49,325 bases of DNA, taken from positions 1 through 49,325 of the forward strand of contig NZ_JABGCI010000017.1 of assembly GCF_019799905.1 (NCBI RefSeq), given 5' to 3'. Numbering within the stretch: position 1 is the stretch's first letter; each line of letters opens with the position of its first letter. Position numbers and translations under genes: made by a program. The notes beneath the pieces were generated by a model. It was given only the letters and a program-made list of their open reading frames with translations. It was not told where the DNA came from and did not search any database. Source of the DNA: Trujillonella endophytica (GTDB lineage: Bacteria; Actinomycetota; Actinomycetes; Mycobacteriales; Geodermatophilaceae). Below, piece after piece: positions 30,286-38,470 of this stretch.

Positions 30286-31776
30286 ATGTCCCGGCTGAGT
30301 GCGTCCGTCCTGCCCACGCTCGGCCCGTCGGTGTGGACGCCCCGCTACGACCGCGCCGCCGTCCGGCCGGGCATCGTGCACCTGGGCGTCGGCGGGTTCC
30401 ACCGCTCGCACCAGGCCCTGTACGTCGACCGCCTGCTCGAGTCCGGGCAGGCGACGGAGTGGGGCATCTGCGGCGTCGGCGTGCTGCCCGGCGACCGCCG
30501 GATGGCCGCGGTCATGGCGGCGCAGGACTGTCTGTACACGCTGGTCGTCAAGCACCCCGACGGCTTCCTCGACGCCCGGGTGGTCGGCTCGGTGGTCGAG
30601 TACCTGTTCGCGCCGGACGACCCGGAGGCGGTCGTCGAGCGGATGGCCGCGGAGACGACGCGGATCGTCTCCCTCACCATCACCGAGGGCGGCTACAACA
30701 CCTCCGCGGCCACCGGCGAGTTCGACGCCGAGGCCCCCGACGTGGTCGCCGACCTGCGGCCGGGCGCGGCGCCGCGGACGTCGTTCGGCCTGGTCGCCGA
30801 GGCCCTGGCCCGCCGCCGCGCGCGGAGCCTGCCGCCGTTCGCGGTGGTCTCCTGCGACAACATCCCGCACAACGGCGACCTGGCCCGGCGCAGCTTCGCC
30901 GCCTTCGCCGCGCTGCGCGATCCGGAGCTGGGGGAGTGGATGGCGGCCGAGGTCGCCTTCCCCAACTCGATGGTGGACCGGATCACGCCCGTGACCACCG
31001 ACGCCGACCGCGCGGAGCTGGTCCACCGGTTCGGCGTGGACGACGCCTGGCCGGTGGTCTGCGAGCCGTGGACCCAGTGGGTGCTGGAGGACGCCTTCCC
31101 CGGCGGGCGCCCGCCGCTGGAGGACGTCGGCGTGCAGCTGGTGGCCGACGTCGCCCCCTACGAGCTGATGAAGCTGCGGCTGCTCAACGCCGGCCACCAG
31201 GTGCTGGCCCACCTGGGCCGGCTGGCCGGCCTCGAGTACGTGCACGAGGCCTGCCAGGACCCGCTGTTCCGCGAGTTCCTCCGCGGCTACCTCGACGAGG
31301 AGGCCACCCCGACGCTGGCCCCGGTGCCCGGCATCGACCTGCGGCGCTACAAGGCCGACCTCGTCGGCCGCTTCGCCAACCCGCAGGTCCGCGACACCCT
31401 GGACCGGATCCGGGAGAACGCCTCCGACCGGGTCCCCCAGTTCCTCCTGCCGGTGCTGCGCGACAACCTGACCCGCGGCGGGGAGATCCGCCGGTCGGCC
31501 GCGGTGCTGGCCGGCTGGGCGCGGGCCGCCGAGGGGGCCGACGACGCGGGCCTGCCGTTGGCGCTGGTCGATCCGCGGGCCACGGAGCTGGGCGCCCGCG
31601 CGGACCGGCAGGCCGCCGAGCCGCTGGCGTTCCTGGCCGATCCCGACGTCTTCGGCGACCTCGCCTCCGACGAGCGGTTCGCCGCCGCCTATCGGGAGGC
31701 GCTCACGTCGCTGCGCACGCGCGGCGCCCGCGCGACGGTGCAGCGGCTCGTGGACCCCCCGCGGCGCAGGACCTGA
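30286..31776 (+). CDS. Mannitol dehydrogenase-family polyol/hexuronate oxidoreductase
   Basis: A 496-residue long-chain dehydrogenase. The NAD-binding start IVHLGVGGFHRSHQALYVD is typical of mannitol 2-dehydrogenase and fructuronate reductase. CGVGVLPGDRRMAAVM and LTITEGGYN follow, then VVSCDNIPHNGD, FPNSMVDRITP and the catalytic Lys region ELMKLRLLNAGHQVLAHLG. It interconverts a sugar alcohol (mannitol, arabitol, sorbitol) and the keto sugar with NAD. Sequence alone does not fix which. No kinase, transporter or regulator lies beside it. ATG 30286 has GAGG upstream. Confidence 0.9.
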   Translation: MSRLSASVLPTLGPSVWTPRYDRAAVRPGIVHLGVGGFHRSHQALYVDRLLESGQATEWGICGVGVLPGDRRMAAVMAAQDCLYTLVVKHPDGFLDARVVGSVVEYLFAPDDPEAVVERMAAETTRIVSLTITEGGYNTSAATGEFDAEAPDVVADLRPGAAPRTSFGLVAEALARRRARSLPPFAVVSCDNIPHNGDLARRSFAAFAALRDPELGEWMAAEVAFPNSMVDRITPVTTDADRAELVHRFGVDDAWPVVCEPWTQWVLEDAFPGGRPPLEDVGVQLVADVAPYELMKLRLLNAGHQVLAHLGRLAGLEYVHEACQDPLFREFLRGYLDEEATPTLAPVPGIDLRRYKADLVGRFANPQVRDTLDRIRENASDRVPQFLLPVLRDNLTRGGEIRRSAAVLAGWARAAEGADDAGLPLALVDPRATELGARADRQAAEPLAFLADPDVFGDLASDERFAAAYREALTSLRTRGARATVQRLVDPPRRRT

Positions 31777-31805
31777 CGGCGTCGCGCTGCTCGAGGAGCT
31801 CACGG

Positions 31806-31853
31806 GGGAGTCCTCCGCCGACTGGCGGAGCGACACCGGGCGGGATGACTCCC
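31806..31853. terminator. Compound hairpin between convergent genes
   Basis: A perfect stem CTCCGCC-gact-GGCGGAG (31813-31830) is directly preceded by GGGAGTC (31806-31812), which pairs exactly with GACTCCC (31847-31853). It lies in the 142-bp gap between the mannitol-dehydrogenase-family gene and the convergent Clp-N gene and could terminate both. Confidence 0.55.
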
Positions 31854-31918
31854 GCAGCCGGTCCGGCGTCCGGTCGGTCCGATCCGCACGGTCCGGCGCC
31901 GGGCGCTGCCGGCCGTCG

Positions 31919-32653
31919 TCAGGCCCCGTCGGTCCCTCCCTGCAGCGAGCCCAGCAGGGCGACGACCTGCTCCTCGGTGCGGGCCGCGTCGACGCCGAGC
32001 CCGGTGAGGAGGCCGGCGCCGGCCTCCTGCTCGAGCAGGGCCAGCAGCAGGTGCTCGGTCCCGATGTAGTCGTGCCCCAGCCGCAGCGCCGTCCGGAACG
32101 TGCCCTCCAGCGCCGCCTTGGTGGCGTCGTCGAACGGGATCAGGGCGGGGACCTCCGCGCCGGAGGCGGCGGGCAGGGTGGAGGTGACGGCCTCGCGGAC
32201 CCGCTCGGGCGTCGCTCCCGCGCCGGCCAGCAGCCGGCCGGCGATGCCGTCGGGCTCGGCGAGGAGGCCGAGGACGAGGTGCGCGGGGGAGATCTCGACG
32301 GCTCCGGCGGCGCGCGCCTCCTCCTGCGCGGCGACCACGACCTCGCGCGCCCGCGGGGTGAACCGGTTGAAGCCCTCCTTCGGGTCCATCGGCGACTCCT
32401 GGCCCAGGCGGCCGACGAAGCGCTTCTGCGCGGCCTGCTTGGTCACGCCCATGCTGCGGCCGATGTCGGTCCAGGACGCGCCCTGGCGGCGGGCCTGGTC
32501 GACGAAGTGGCCGATCAGCGAGTCGGCGATGTCGGCGACGTGGTCGGCGACGAGGACGGCGTCGGAGAGCTGCTCGAGGGGATCGGTGTGCACCTTGCGG
32601 ATGGAGGCGATGAGGTCGTCGAGCCGGACGGGGATCTGCAGCGGGGGCGTCAT
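31919..32653 (-). CDS. Clp N-terminal-domain protein with N-terminal helix-turn-helix (no ATPase)
   Basis: A 244-residue protein. The first 75 or so residues carry a helix-turn-helix (QARRQGASWTDIGRSMGVTKQAAQKRF). After a linker follow the two Clp-N repeats: RFTPRAREVVVAAQEEARA, ISPAHLVLGLLAEPDGIAGRLL, then LRLGHDYIGTEHLLLALLEQEAGAGLLTGLGVD. No Walker A motif is present, so it is not a ClpA/C ATPase. Clp-N domains bind substrates or adaptors, so it may connect proteolysis or stress sensing with DNA binding. The ATG lies 2 bp from a perfect palindrome and 7 nt from a -10 hexamer with no Shine-Dalgarno, indicating a leaderless, autoregulated mRNA. Confidence 0.85.
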   Translation of the reverse strand: MTPPLQIPVRLDDLIASIRKVHTDPLEQLSDAVLVADHVADIADSLIGHFVDQARRQGASWTDIGRSMGVTKQAAQKRFVGRLGQESPMDPKEGFNRFTPRAREVVVAAQEEARAAGAVEISPAHLVLGLLAEPDGIAGRLLAGAGATPERVREAVTSTLPAASGAEVPALIPFDDATKAALEGTFRTALRLGHDYIGTEHLLLALLEQEAGAGLLTGLGVDAARTEEQVVALLGSLQGGTDGA

Positions 32654-32655
32654 GT

Positions 32656-32674
32656 CGTCAACCGTAGGTTGACG
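32656..32674. promoter_or_regulatory. Proximal operator of the Clp-N/HTH gene
   Basis: CGTCAACC-GTA-GGTTGACG is a perfect dyad with 8-bp arms. It contains the minus-strand -10 hexamer TACGGT (32666-32661) and ends 2 bp before the ATG at 32653. Confidence 0.7.
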
Positions 32675-32683
32675 TTCGAGGCT

Positions 32684-32702
32684 CGTCAACCACAGGTTGA
32701 CG
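32684..32702. promoter_or_regulatory. Distal operator and -35 of the Clp-N/HTH gene
   Basis: CGTCAACC-ACA-GGTTGACG repeats the 8-bp arms of the proximal site, 28 bp centre to centre. Its left edge supplies the minus-strand -35 TTGACG (32689-32684), 17 bp from the -10 TACGGT. Both promoter hexamers are thus embedded in operators. The divergent phospholipase gene (32759) lies 56 bp away on the other side. Confidence 0.7.
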
Positions 32703-32758
32703 CCCCGGACGAGTGGTGGATGGCGCTGTGACGAGCGAAGACGGGGCAGGATGCCGGG

Positions 32759-34327
32759 GTGCACCCCGACGGCTCCGGCACCACCACCTCGCCCGGACTC
32801 CGGGTCCCGGCGCCGCACGCCGAGGCCGGGACCGGCCCGGCGACGGTCCCCGCACCGGGTGACCGGCTGCTCGTCGCGGACGAGACCTGCTGGCGGATCG
32901 AGCGGGCGGACCGGTACGCGGTCTTCGTCGACGCCGCCGACTACTTCGCCACGCTCAAGCAGGCGCTGCTGGGCGCCCGTCGCCGGGTCCTGCTGATCGG
33001 CTGGGACTTCGACCCGCGCATCCGGATGGACCCGCGCAGCCCCGGCCGGAGTCGCGACGACCGCCTCGGCCGGGTGCTGGAGGCGGCCGTGCGGGCCAAC
33101 CCCGAGCTCGAGATCGGCGTCCTGATGTGGGACCTCGGGATGGTGTACGGGCTGGGGCGAGGGCTGGCGCCCATCGTGCTGCTCGGTCGCCGCACGCCGG
33201 ACCGGCTCACCTTCACGGTGGACACCCACCACCCGGTCGGCGGCGCGCACCACCAGAAGATCGTGGTGATCGACGACTGCCTGGCCTTCGCCGGCGGCAT
33301 CGACGTCACCGCCGACCGCTGGGACACCACCGACCACCCCGACTCCTCCCGCCGCCGCGCGCGGCCCGGTTCCCACCGGGACATGGGGCCCTGGCACGAC
33401 GTCACCAGCCTGGTGTCCGGACCGGCCGCGCGGGCGCTCGGCGACCTCGCCCGTGAACGGTGGGAGAGCGGCAGGGGGGAGCGGCTGGAGCCGGTGTCGG
33501 GCGTGCAGCCCTGCTGGCCCGAGGGTGTCGAACCGCTGCTGACCGACGTCGACGTGGCGATCTCCCGCACCCGGCCCGAGCACGGCGGCACGCCGCTCGT
33601 GCACGAGATCGAGCTGCTGTGGCTGGCGGTCATCGCCGGGGCGCGGGACACCGTCTACATCGAGACCCAGTACTTCGCCAACCGCCGGGTGGCCGAGGCC
33701 ATCGCCGCGCGGCTGCAGGAGCCCGACGGCCCGGAGTTCGTGGTGGTCAACCCGCACGAGGCCTGGGGGTGGCTGGAGGAGAAGGCCATGGGCACCGCCC
33801 GGGCGGCGCTGCTGGCCCTCGTGGAGGAGGCCGACCGGTACGGCCGGTTCCGGCTCTACGTGCCCGTCACCGCCTCGCGGCGGCCGATCTACGTGCACGC
33901 GAAGGTCACCGTCGTCGACGACCGGCTCCTCCGGATCGGTTCGTCGAACCTCAACAACCGCTCGATGGGCCTGGACACCGAGTGCGACGTCAGCATCGAG
34001 GTGCACGAGGACTCGTCCGAGCGCGAGGCGCTCGCGGCGACGGTGCTGGGCATGCGGGACCGGCTGCTCGGCGAGCACCTCGACGTCGCGCCGGAGGAGG
34101 TCGCCGCCGCGGTCGAGCGGGCCGGGGGTTCGCTGATCGCCGCGATCGAGGAGCTGCGCCGGCCCGCCGGGCGGTCGCTGGTGCCCTTCGAGCCGCCGGA
34201 CCTCGGTCCGGTCGGGCAGGTCCTGGCCGACACCCAGCTGCTGGACGCCGAGCGGACGCCGAACCGCTGGCGGCGGATCCGCGGCACCTTCGGCCGGCGC
34301 CGCACGCGCCGGCCCCTCGGCGGCTAG
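32759..34327 (+). CDS. Phospholipase D-family protein (cardiolipin-synthase-like)
   Basis: A 522-residue cytoplasmic-looking protein with two HKD motifs: HHQKIVVIDDCLAFAGGID (followed by VTADRWDTTDHP) and VHAKVTVVDDRLLRIGSSN (followed by LNNRSMG). YAVFVDAADYFATLKQALLGARRRVLLIGWDFD is the usual family opening. IETQYFANRRVAEAIAARL sits between the motifs. The paired HxKx4D sites form one active centre that hydrolyses or transfers phosphodiesters. It lacks the N-terminal membrane helices of true cardiolipin synthases, so the substrate is uncertain. GTG 32759 follows GGGCAGG. Its stop overlaps the convergent gene by 4 bp. Confidence 0.88.
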   Translation: MHPDGSGTTTSPGLRVPAPHAEAGTGPATVPAPGDRLLVADETCWRIERADRYAVFVDAADYFATLKQALLGARRRVLLIGWDFDPRIRMDPRSPGRSRDDRLGRVLEAAVRANPELEIGVLMWDLGMVYGLGRGLAPIVLLGRRTPDRLTFTVDTHHPVGGAHHQKIVVIDDCLAFAGGIDVTADRWDTTDHPDSSRRRARPGSHRDMGPWHDVTSLVSGPAARALGDLARERWESGRGERLEPVSGVQPCWPEGVEPLLTDVDVAISRTRPEHGGTPLVHEIELLWLAVIAGARDTVYIETQYFANRRVAEAIAARLQEPDGPEFVVVNPHEAWGWLEEKAMGTARAALLALVEEADRYGRFRLYVPVTASRRPIYVHAKVTVVDDRLLRIGSSNLNNRSMGLDTECDVSIEVHEDSSEREALAATVLGMRDRLLGEHLDVAPEEVAAAVERAGGSLIAAIEELRRPAGRSLVPFEPPDLGPVGQVLADTQLLDAERTPNRWRRIRGTFGRRRTRRPLGG

Positions 34328-35382
34328 GACCGGGCGGCCGCCAGGGCCTCCCGCGCCTCGGCCGCCAGCCGGCGCACGAGGTCGGCGGCGGGTACCGCTT
34401 CGGCCAGCACGTGGGCCTGGCCCGCCCACAGGTGCAGCTCCTCGGCGTCGCCCGCCGCCCGGGCGGCCGCCCGCAGCGGCGCGGTGAGCGCGTGCACCTC
34501 GGGATAGGCGGCCGGCGCGTGGCCGGCCAGCTCGGAGGTCGCGCGGTTCCCCAGCGCCCGCGCGGAGCGGCCGGTGAAGACCCGGGTCACCGTGGTCGGC
34601 CGGTCCTCGGTGAGGGCGGCGGCGTGCACGGGCGCCGTCCCGGCCTCGGGGGCGCGCAGGAACGCCGTCCCCAGCTGGGCGAGGGCGGCACCGGCGGCGA
34701 GCACGGCCGCCACGCCCCGCCCGTCGGCGATGCCGCCGGCGGCGACCAGCGGCAGGTCGGTGACCCGCCGCACCAGTGCCAGCAGCGGGAGCAGGCCCAG
34801 CTGTGCGGGCTCCTCGTCCGTGCCGCCCCCGCGGTGGCCACCGGCCTCCCAGCCCTGGACGACGAGGGCGTCGGCCCCGGCCGCGACCGCGGCGCGCGCG
34901 TCGCCGGGCGAGGTGACGGTCAGCCACACCGGCACGCCCGCCGCGTGCAGCGCGTCGATCGACCGGGCGGGCGGGACGCCGAAGGCGAAGGAGACGACGG
35001 CGGGCCGCAGCTGCGCCAGGACGGCGACCTTGGCGTCGTGCGCGTCGTCGGTGTGCACGGGCTCCCCGAGGGCGACGCCCCGGGCGGCCGCCCGCGGGGC
35101 GAGCAGCTCGGCGTACGCGGACACGCGGGCGGCCTCGGCCGGGACGACCGCGACCGGGCTTAAGACGTTGACGCCGAACGGCGCGGGTGTCGCGGCGCGC
35201 AGCCGGCCGACCTCCTCGGCGACCGCGTCCGCGGTGCGGTAGCCCGCCGCCAGGAACCCGAGACCGCCGGCGGCACCGACCGCCGCGGCGAGCGCGACCG
35301 TCGAGGGACCGCCGGCCATCGGGGCGGCGACGACGCGGGCGGGCACGGGTGGCAGGGGGAGCGGCACGCCGCAAGCCTGCAC
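34324..35382 (-). CDS. Nitronate monooxygenase-like FMN oxidoreductase
   Basis: A 352-residue TIM-barrel flavoprotein. RVVAAPMAGGPSTVALAAAVGAAGGLGFLAAGY is the family opening, with PFGVNVLSP next. VVSFAFGVPP, LVVQGWEAGGHRG and LPLVAAGGIADGRGVAAVLAAGA form the FMN phosphate site. FLRAPEAGTAPVHAAAL closes the pattern. Family members oxidise nitronates (propionate-3-nitronate) or act as NAD(P)H:quinone reductases. The substrate is not fixed by sequence. GTG 35382 lacks a strong Shine-Dalgarno; a GTG five codons further in is possible. Confidence 0.85.
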   Translation of the reverse strand: MQACGVPLPLPPVPARVVAAPMAGGPSTVALAAAVGAAGGLGFLAAGYRTADAVAEEVGRLRAATPAPFGVNVLSPVAVVPAEAARVSAYAELLAPRAAARGVALGEPVHTDDAHDAKVAVLAQLRPAVVSFAFGVPPARSIDALHAAGVPVWLTVTSPGDARAAVAAGADALVVQGWEAGGHRGGGTDEEPAQLGLLPLLALVRRVTDLPLVAAGGIADGRGVAAVLAAGAALAQLGTAFLRAPEAGTAPVHAAALTEDRPTTVTRVFTGRSARALGNRATSELAGHAPAAYPEVHALTAPLRAAARAAGDAEELHLWAGQAHVLAEAVPAADLVRRLAAEAREALAAARS

Positions 35383-35466
35383 CTCGGTCCGCGTATCGGG
35401 TCACCGGGCACGGGTATGCCGGGGTGGTCCTGCTCTCCGGAGCCCCCGACCCCAGGGAGAACAGCC

Positions 35467-36300
35467 GTGACGACGAAGGTCGAGAAGTCCATGCAGGTGG
35501 ACGTCCCGCTGCGGACGGCCTACGACCAGTGGACCCAGTTCGAGGAGTTCCCCGCCTTCATGGGCGGTGTCCGCGAGGTACGCCAGCTGGACGACGCGCA
35601 CCTGCACTGGGTCGCCGAGATCGCCGGCGTCCGCCGGGAGTGGGACGCGACCGTGCTCGAGCAGGTCCCGGACCGGAAGATCGCGTGGGCGGCCACCAGC
35701 GGTGCGACCAACGCCGGCGCCGTGTGGTTCGAGGCGGCCGGCGAGAACTCGACGATCGTGCACCTGGAGCTGGAGTACGAGCCCGAGGGCCTGGTCGAGA
35801 AGGCCGGCGACGCGCTCGGCGTCGTGGGCCGGCAGGTGACCTCGGACCTCGAGCGGTTCAAGGCGCTGGTGGAGAGCGAGGGCTACGCCAGCGGCGCCTG
35901 GCGCGGCGCGATCAACGAGCACCTCGACGTCGGCGTCCCCGGGGCGGGGGCAGCGGTCGGCTCCCACGGCGACAGCGGCAAGGCCGGCCTCTCCGGCAAG
36001 GCGGTCGCCGGTGCGGTGGCCGCCGTCGCGGGCGTGGCCGCCGCCGGTGTGGCCGCGGCCGCGTCGAAGGGCGGCCAGGGCGAGCAGCGCCCGGAGGCCG
36101 CGGCGGTCCCGCCGCCGGTGCCGCCCGTGCAGGCCGAGGCCGTGCAGGTGGAGGCCGTGCAGGTGGAGGCCGTGCCTGTGGAGACCGTCGGAGTCGAACG
36201 GGACGTCGCGGGTCAGCCGCCCGTGCTCATCGAGGAGGACGTGCTGCTCGACGGTCCCGTGGACCCGGACGTGCCGGACCACCCCGAGCGCCGGCTCTGA
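35467..36300 (+). CDS. SRPBCC (polyketide-cyclase-like) protein with Ala-rich segment and repeat tail
   Basis: A 277-residue protein. The first 140 or so residues are an SRPBCC helix-grip domain (KVEKSMQVDVPLRTAYDQWTQFEEFPAFMGGVREVRQLDD through the long helix LVEKAGDALGVVGRQVTSDLERFKALVE), the type found in actinobacterial cyclase/dehydrase-like proteins. After a Gly/Ser linker there is a short Ala/Val-rich hydrophobic stretch, then a Glu/Val/Gln pentapeptide repeat (VQAEA, VQVEA, VQVEA, VPVET) and an acidic tail. The hydrophobic stretch is a borderline membrane segment. GTG 35467 follows AGGGAGA. It stands alone, with a strong terminator after it. Confidence 0.85.
   Translation: MTTKVEKSMQVDVPLRTAYDQWTQFEEFPAFMGGVREVRQLDDAHLHWVAEIAGVRREWDATVLEQVPDRKIAWAATSGATNAGAVWFEAAGENSTIVHLELEYEPEGLVEKAGDALGVVGRQVTSDLERFKALVESEGYASGAWRGAINEHLDVGVPGAGAAVGSHGDSGKAGLSGKAVAGAVAAVAGVAAAGVAAAASKGGQGEQRPEAAAVPPPVPPVQAEAVQVEAVQVEAVPVETVGVERDVAGQPPVLIEEDVLLDGPVDPDVPDHPERRL
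36127..36186 (+). repeat. 15-bp in-frame tandem repeat in the SRPBCC tail
   Basis: Four consecutive 15-bp units: GTGCAGGCCGAGGCC, GTGCAGGTGGAGGCC (twice, identical) and GTGCCTGTGGAGACC. They encode the VQxEA pentapeptides. Copy number probably varies between strains. Confidence 0.85.
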
Positions 36301-36308
36301 CGGTGCGG

Positions 36309-36337
36309 GCCGGGCCGGTGCACGACACCGGCCCGGC
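36309..36337. terminator. Perfect 12-bp hairpin between two convergent stop codons
   Basis: Arms GCCGGGCCGGTG (36309-36320) and CACCGGCCCGGC (36326-36337) pair exactly around a 5-nt loop. The hairpin fills the space between the SRPBCC stop (36300) and the UBP zinc-finger stop (36338), so it serves both directions. Confidence 0.8.
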
Positions 36338-36682
36338 TCAGTGCAGGTGCGCCTGCCAGTCGGCCGGCACCCGGCCGCGCGGTCCCGGGGCGGGCTGGTC
36401 CAGCGGGTGGGCCTGCGGCGGGGCCAGCTCGGGGCCGCGGACCGGCCGGTCGGCGGTGAAGTCCCAGAACCAGGCCTCGCCGGGCTCGAAGCTGCGGATG
36501 ACCGGGTGCCCCGACTCCGCGGCGTGCCCACGGGCGTGCTGGGAGGGCGAGGAGTCGCAGCAGCCGACGTGGCCGCACCGGGCGCAGCGGCGCAGGTGGA
36601 ACCACCAGCCGCCGGTCGCCTCGCACTCCACGCACCCGGGGCCGCTGGGCGGGACGGACGGGTCGATGCCTGGCACGGTCAC
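36338..36682 (-). CDS. UBP-type zinc-finger protein
   Basis: A protein of about 114 residues consisting of one UBP (ubiquitin-hydrolase-type) zinc finger and a Pro-rich tail. The metal pattern is readable: CVEC, then CARCGHVGCC, then HARGHAAESGHP, followed by VIRSFEPGEAWFWDF. In eukaryotes this fold binds the free C-terminus of ubiquitin; the bacterial ligand is not known. GTG 36682 (MTVPGIDP) is preferred because family members begin there; GTG 36706 would add eight residues. It is divergent from the receiver/reductase fusion at 36812. I recall this finger occurring beside such genes in other actinobacteria, which suggests a functional link. Confidence 0.85.
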   Translation of the reverse strand: MTVPGIDPSVPPSGPGCVECEATGGWWFHLRRCARCGHVGCCDSSPSQHARGHAAESGHPVIRSFEPGEAWFWDFTADRPVRGPELAPPQAHPLDQPAPGPRGRVPADWQAHLH

Positions 36683-36811
36683 GCCGGCCACCGTAGGCCG
36701 GGGCACCGTTCCGGCGACAGCCTGTCGGCACGCACCGGTCGCGGGCTAGCGTGGGCCGCCCGCCGACGTCGCCGGGCGCCTCTGCCCCTGCTGCTCGGAG
36801 GAGGCCGCCTG

Positions 36812-38470
36812 ATGAGCCGCCCGGTCCTGCTCACCGTCGACGACGACCCCCAGGTGTCGCGCGCCGTCGCCCGCGACCTGCGCCGCCGCTTCGGCGAGGA
36901 CTGCCGCATCGTGCGGGCGTCGTCCGGCGCCGAGGCGCTGGAGGCGCTGCGCGAGCTGAAGCTGCGCGGCGAGCCGGTCGCCGTCCTGCTGGCCGACTAC
37001 CGGATGCCGCAGATGAACGGCATCGAGTTCCTCGAGCGGGCCATGGACCTGTTCCCCCGGGCCCGCCGGGCGCTGCTCACCGCCTACGCCGACACCGACG
37101 CCGCCATCGCGGCGATCAACCTGGTCGACGTCGACGCCTACCTGCTCAAGCCGTGGGACCCGCCGGAGGAGAAGCTCTACCCGGTCGTCGACACCATGCT
37201 CGACGCCTGGAGGGCCAGCCCCGCGGCGGCGGCCGAGGACGTGAAGCTGGTCGGGCACCGGTGGTCGCCGGCCTCGTCCCACGCCCGGGACCTGTTGGCC
37301 CGCAACGCCGTCCCCTACCGCTGGTTCAGCGTCGAGGAGCCCGAGGGGCAGCGGCTGCTCGAGGCCGCGGGGGCGACCGCGGACGACGTCCCGGTCGTCG
37401 TCACCCCGGACGGGCAGGTGCTGCGCGCCCCGACGGACGCCGAGCTGGCCGCCGTCGTCGGCCTGACCGTCGACCCGCGCGAGGACTTCTACGACCTCGT
37501 GGTCGTCGGCGGCGGCCCGGCCGGCCTGGGTGCCGCGGTGTACGGCGCGTCGGAGGGGCTGCGCACCGTGCTGGTCGAGCGCGAGGCCACCGGCGGGCAG
37601 GCCGGGCAGAGCAGCCGGATCGAGAACTACCTGGGCTTCCCGGACGGCGTCTCGGGCGGTCAGCTCGCCGACCGCGCCCGCCGCCAGGCCGGCAGGTTCG
37701 GCGCCGAGGTGCTGCTCACCCGCGACGTCGTCGCGCTGGAGGCGCACGGCCCCAAGCGGGTGCTGCGGTTCGCCGACGGCGCCACGATCGCCGCGCACGC
37801 CGTCGTCCTCGCGACCGGTGTCTCCTACCGCAGCCTCGGCGTGGCCGGGGCCGAGGCGCTCACCGGCCGCGGCGTCTACTACGGCTCCGCGCTGACCGAG
37901 GCGGCGGCGTGCGCGGACAAGGACGTCTACATCGTCGGGGGCGCCAACTCCGCCGGTCAGGCCGCGGTGTTCTTCTCCCGGTACGCGAGGTCGGTGACGA
38001 TGCTGGTGCGGGGGCCCTCCCTCGAGGCCTCGATGTCGCACTACCTGATCGAGCAGATCGCGCAGATCCCGACGATCGGCGTGCGCACCTGCACGAGCGT
38101 CGCCGAGACGCACGGCACCGACCACCTGGAGTCGCTCACGCTGCAGCACGAGCAGACGGGCGCGCGGGAGACGGTGCCGGCCAGCCACCTGTTCGTCTTC
38201 ATCGGCGGCGCTCCGCGCACCGGCTGGCTGGACGGCGTGATCGTCCGCGACGAGCGGGGGTTCATCCCGACCGGCCCGGGCCTGCTGGAGGACGGCGACC
38301 GGCCGCGCGGGTGGGCGCTGGAGCGGGACCCGTGGTTCCTGGAGTCCAGCGTCCCCGGGGTGTTCGTCGCCGGCGACGTGCGGGCCGAGTCGGTCAAGCG
38401 GGTCGCCTCCGCCGTCGGGGAGGGCGCCATGGCCGTGACGCTGGTGCACCGGTACCTGGGGGAGCGGTGA
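36812..38470 (+). CDS. Response-regulator / thioredoxin-reductase-like fusion protein
   Basis: A 552-residue three-domain protein. Residues 1-125 are a receiver domain (LTVDDDPQ, phospho-acceptor Asp62 in LLADYRMPQMNG, Thr90, Lys113 in LLKPWD). Residues about 140-215 look thioredoxin-like but without a CxxC. Residues about 225-552 are a thioredoxin-reductase fold with the FAD motif VVVGGGPAGLGAAVYGASEG, the NADP motif VYIVGGANSAGQAAVFFSRYA and the C-terminal FAD motif GVFVAGDVR. Where true reductases have CATC, this one has YGSALTEA, so it cannot do classical dithiol exchange. ATG 36812 follows GGAGGAGG. Its stop overlaps the histidine kinase GTG. It may be a phosphorylation-gated flavoprotein switch. 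Confidence 0.9.
   Translation: MSRPVLLTVDDDPQVSRAVARDLRRRFGEDCRIVRASSGAEALEALRELKLRGEPVAVLLADYRMPQMNGIEFLERAMDLFPRARRALLTAYADTDAAIAAINLVDVDAYLLKPWDPPEEKLYPVVDTMLDAWRASPAAAAEDVKLVGHRWSPASSHARDLLARNAVPYRWFSVEEPEGQRLLEAAGATADDVPVVVTPDGQVLRAPTDAELAAVVGLTVDPREDFYDLVVVGGGPAGLGAAVYGASEGLRTVLVEREATGGQAGQSSRIENYLGFPDGVSGGQLADRARRQAGRFGAEVLLTRDVVALEAHGPKRVLRFADGATIAAHAVVLATGVSYRSLGVAGAEALTGRGVYYGSALTEAAACADKDVYIVGGANSAGQAAVFFSRYARSVTMLVRGPSLEASMSHYLIEQIAQIPTIGVRTCTSVAETHGTDHLESLTLQHEQTGARETVPASHLFVFIGGAPRTGWLDGVIVRDERGFIPTGPGLLEDGDRPRGWALERDPWFLESSVPGVFVAGDVRAESVKRVASAVGEGAMAVTLVHRYLGER

Noticed and set aside
32654..35404. Upstream extension of the Clp-N/HTH frame to over 1100 codons
   Set aside because: The extension crosses the phospholipase gene antisense and has low-complexity composition. 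The ATG at 32653 has a promoter positioned for a leaderless start.
36812..38470. Functional thioredoxin reductase (trxB)
   Set aside because: The CxxC redox motif is replaced by YGSALTEA, and the protein carries a receiver domain, so naming it trxB would mislead.
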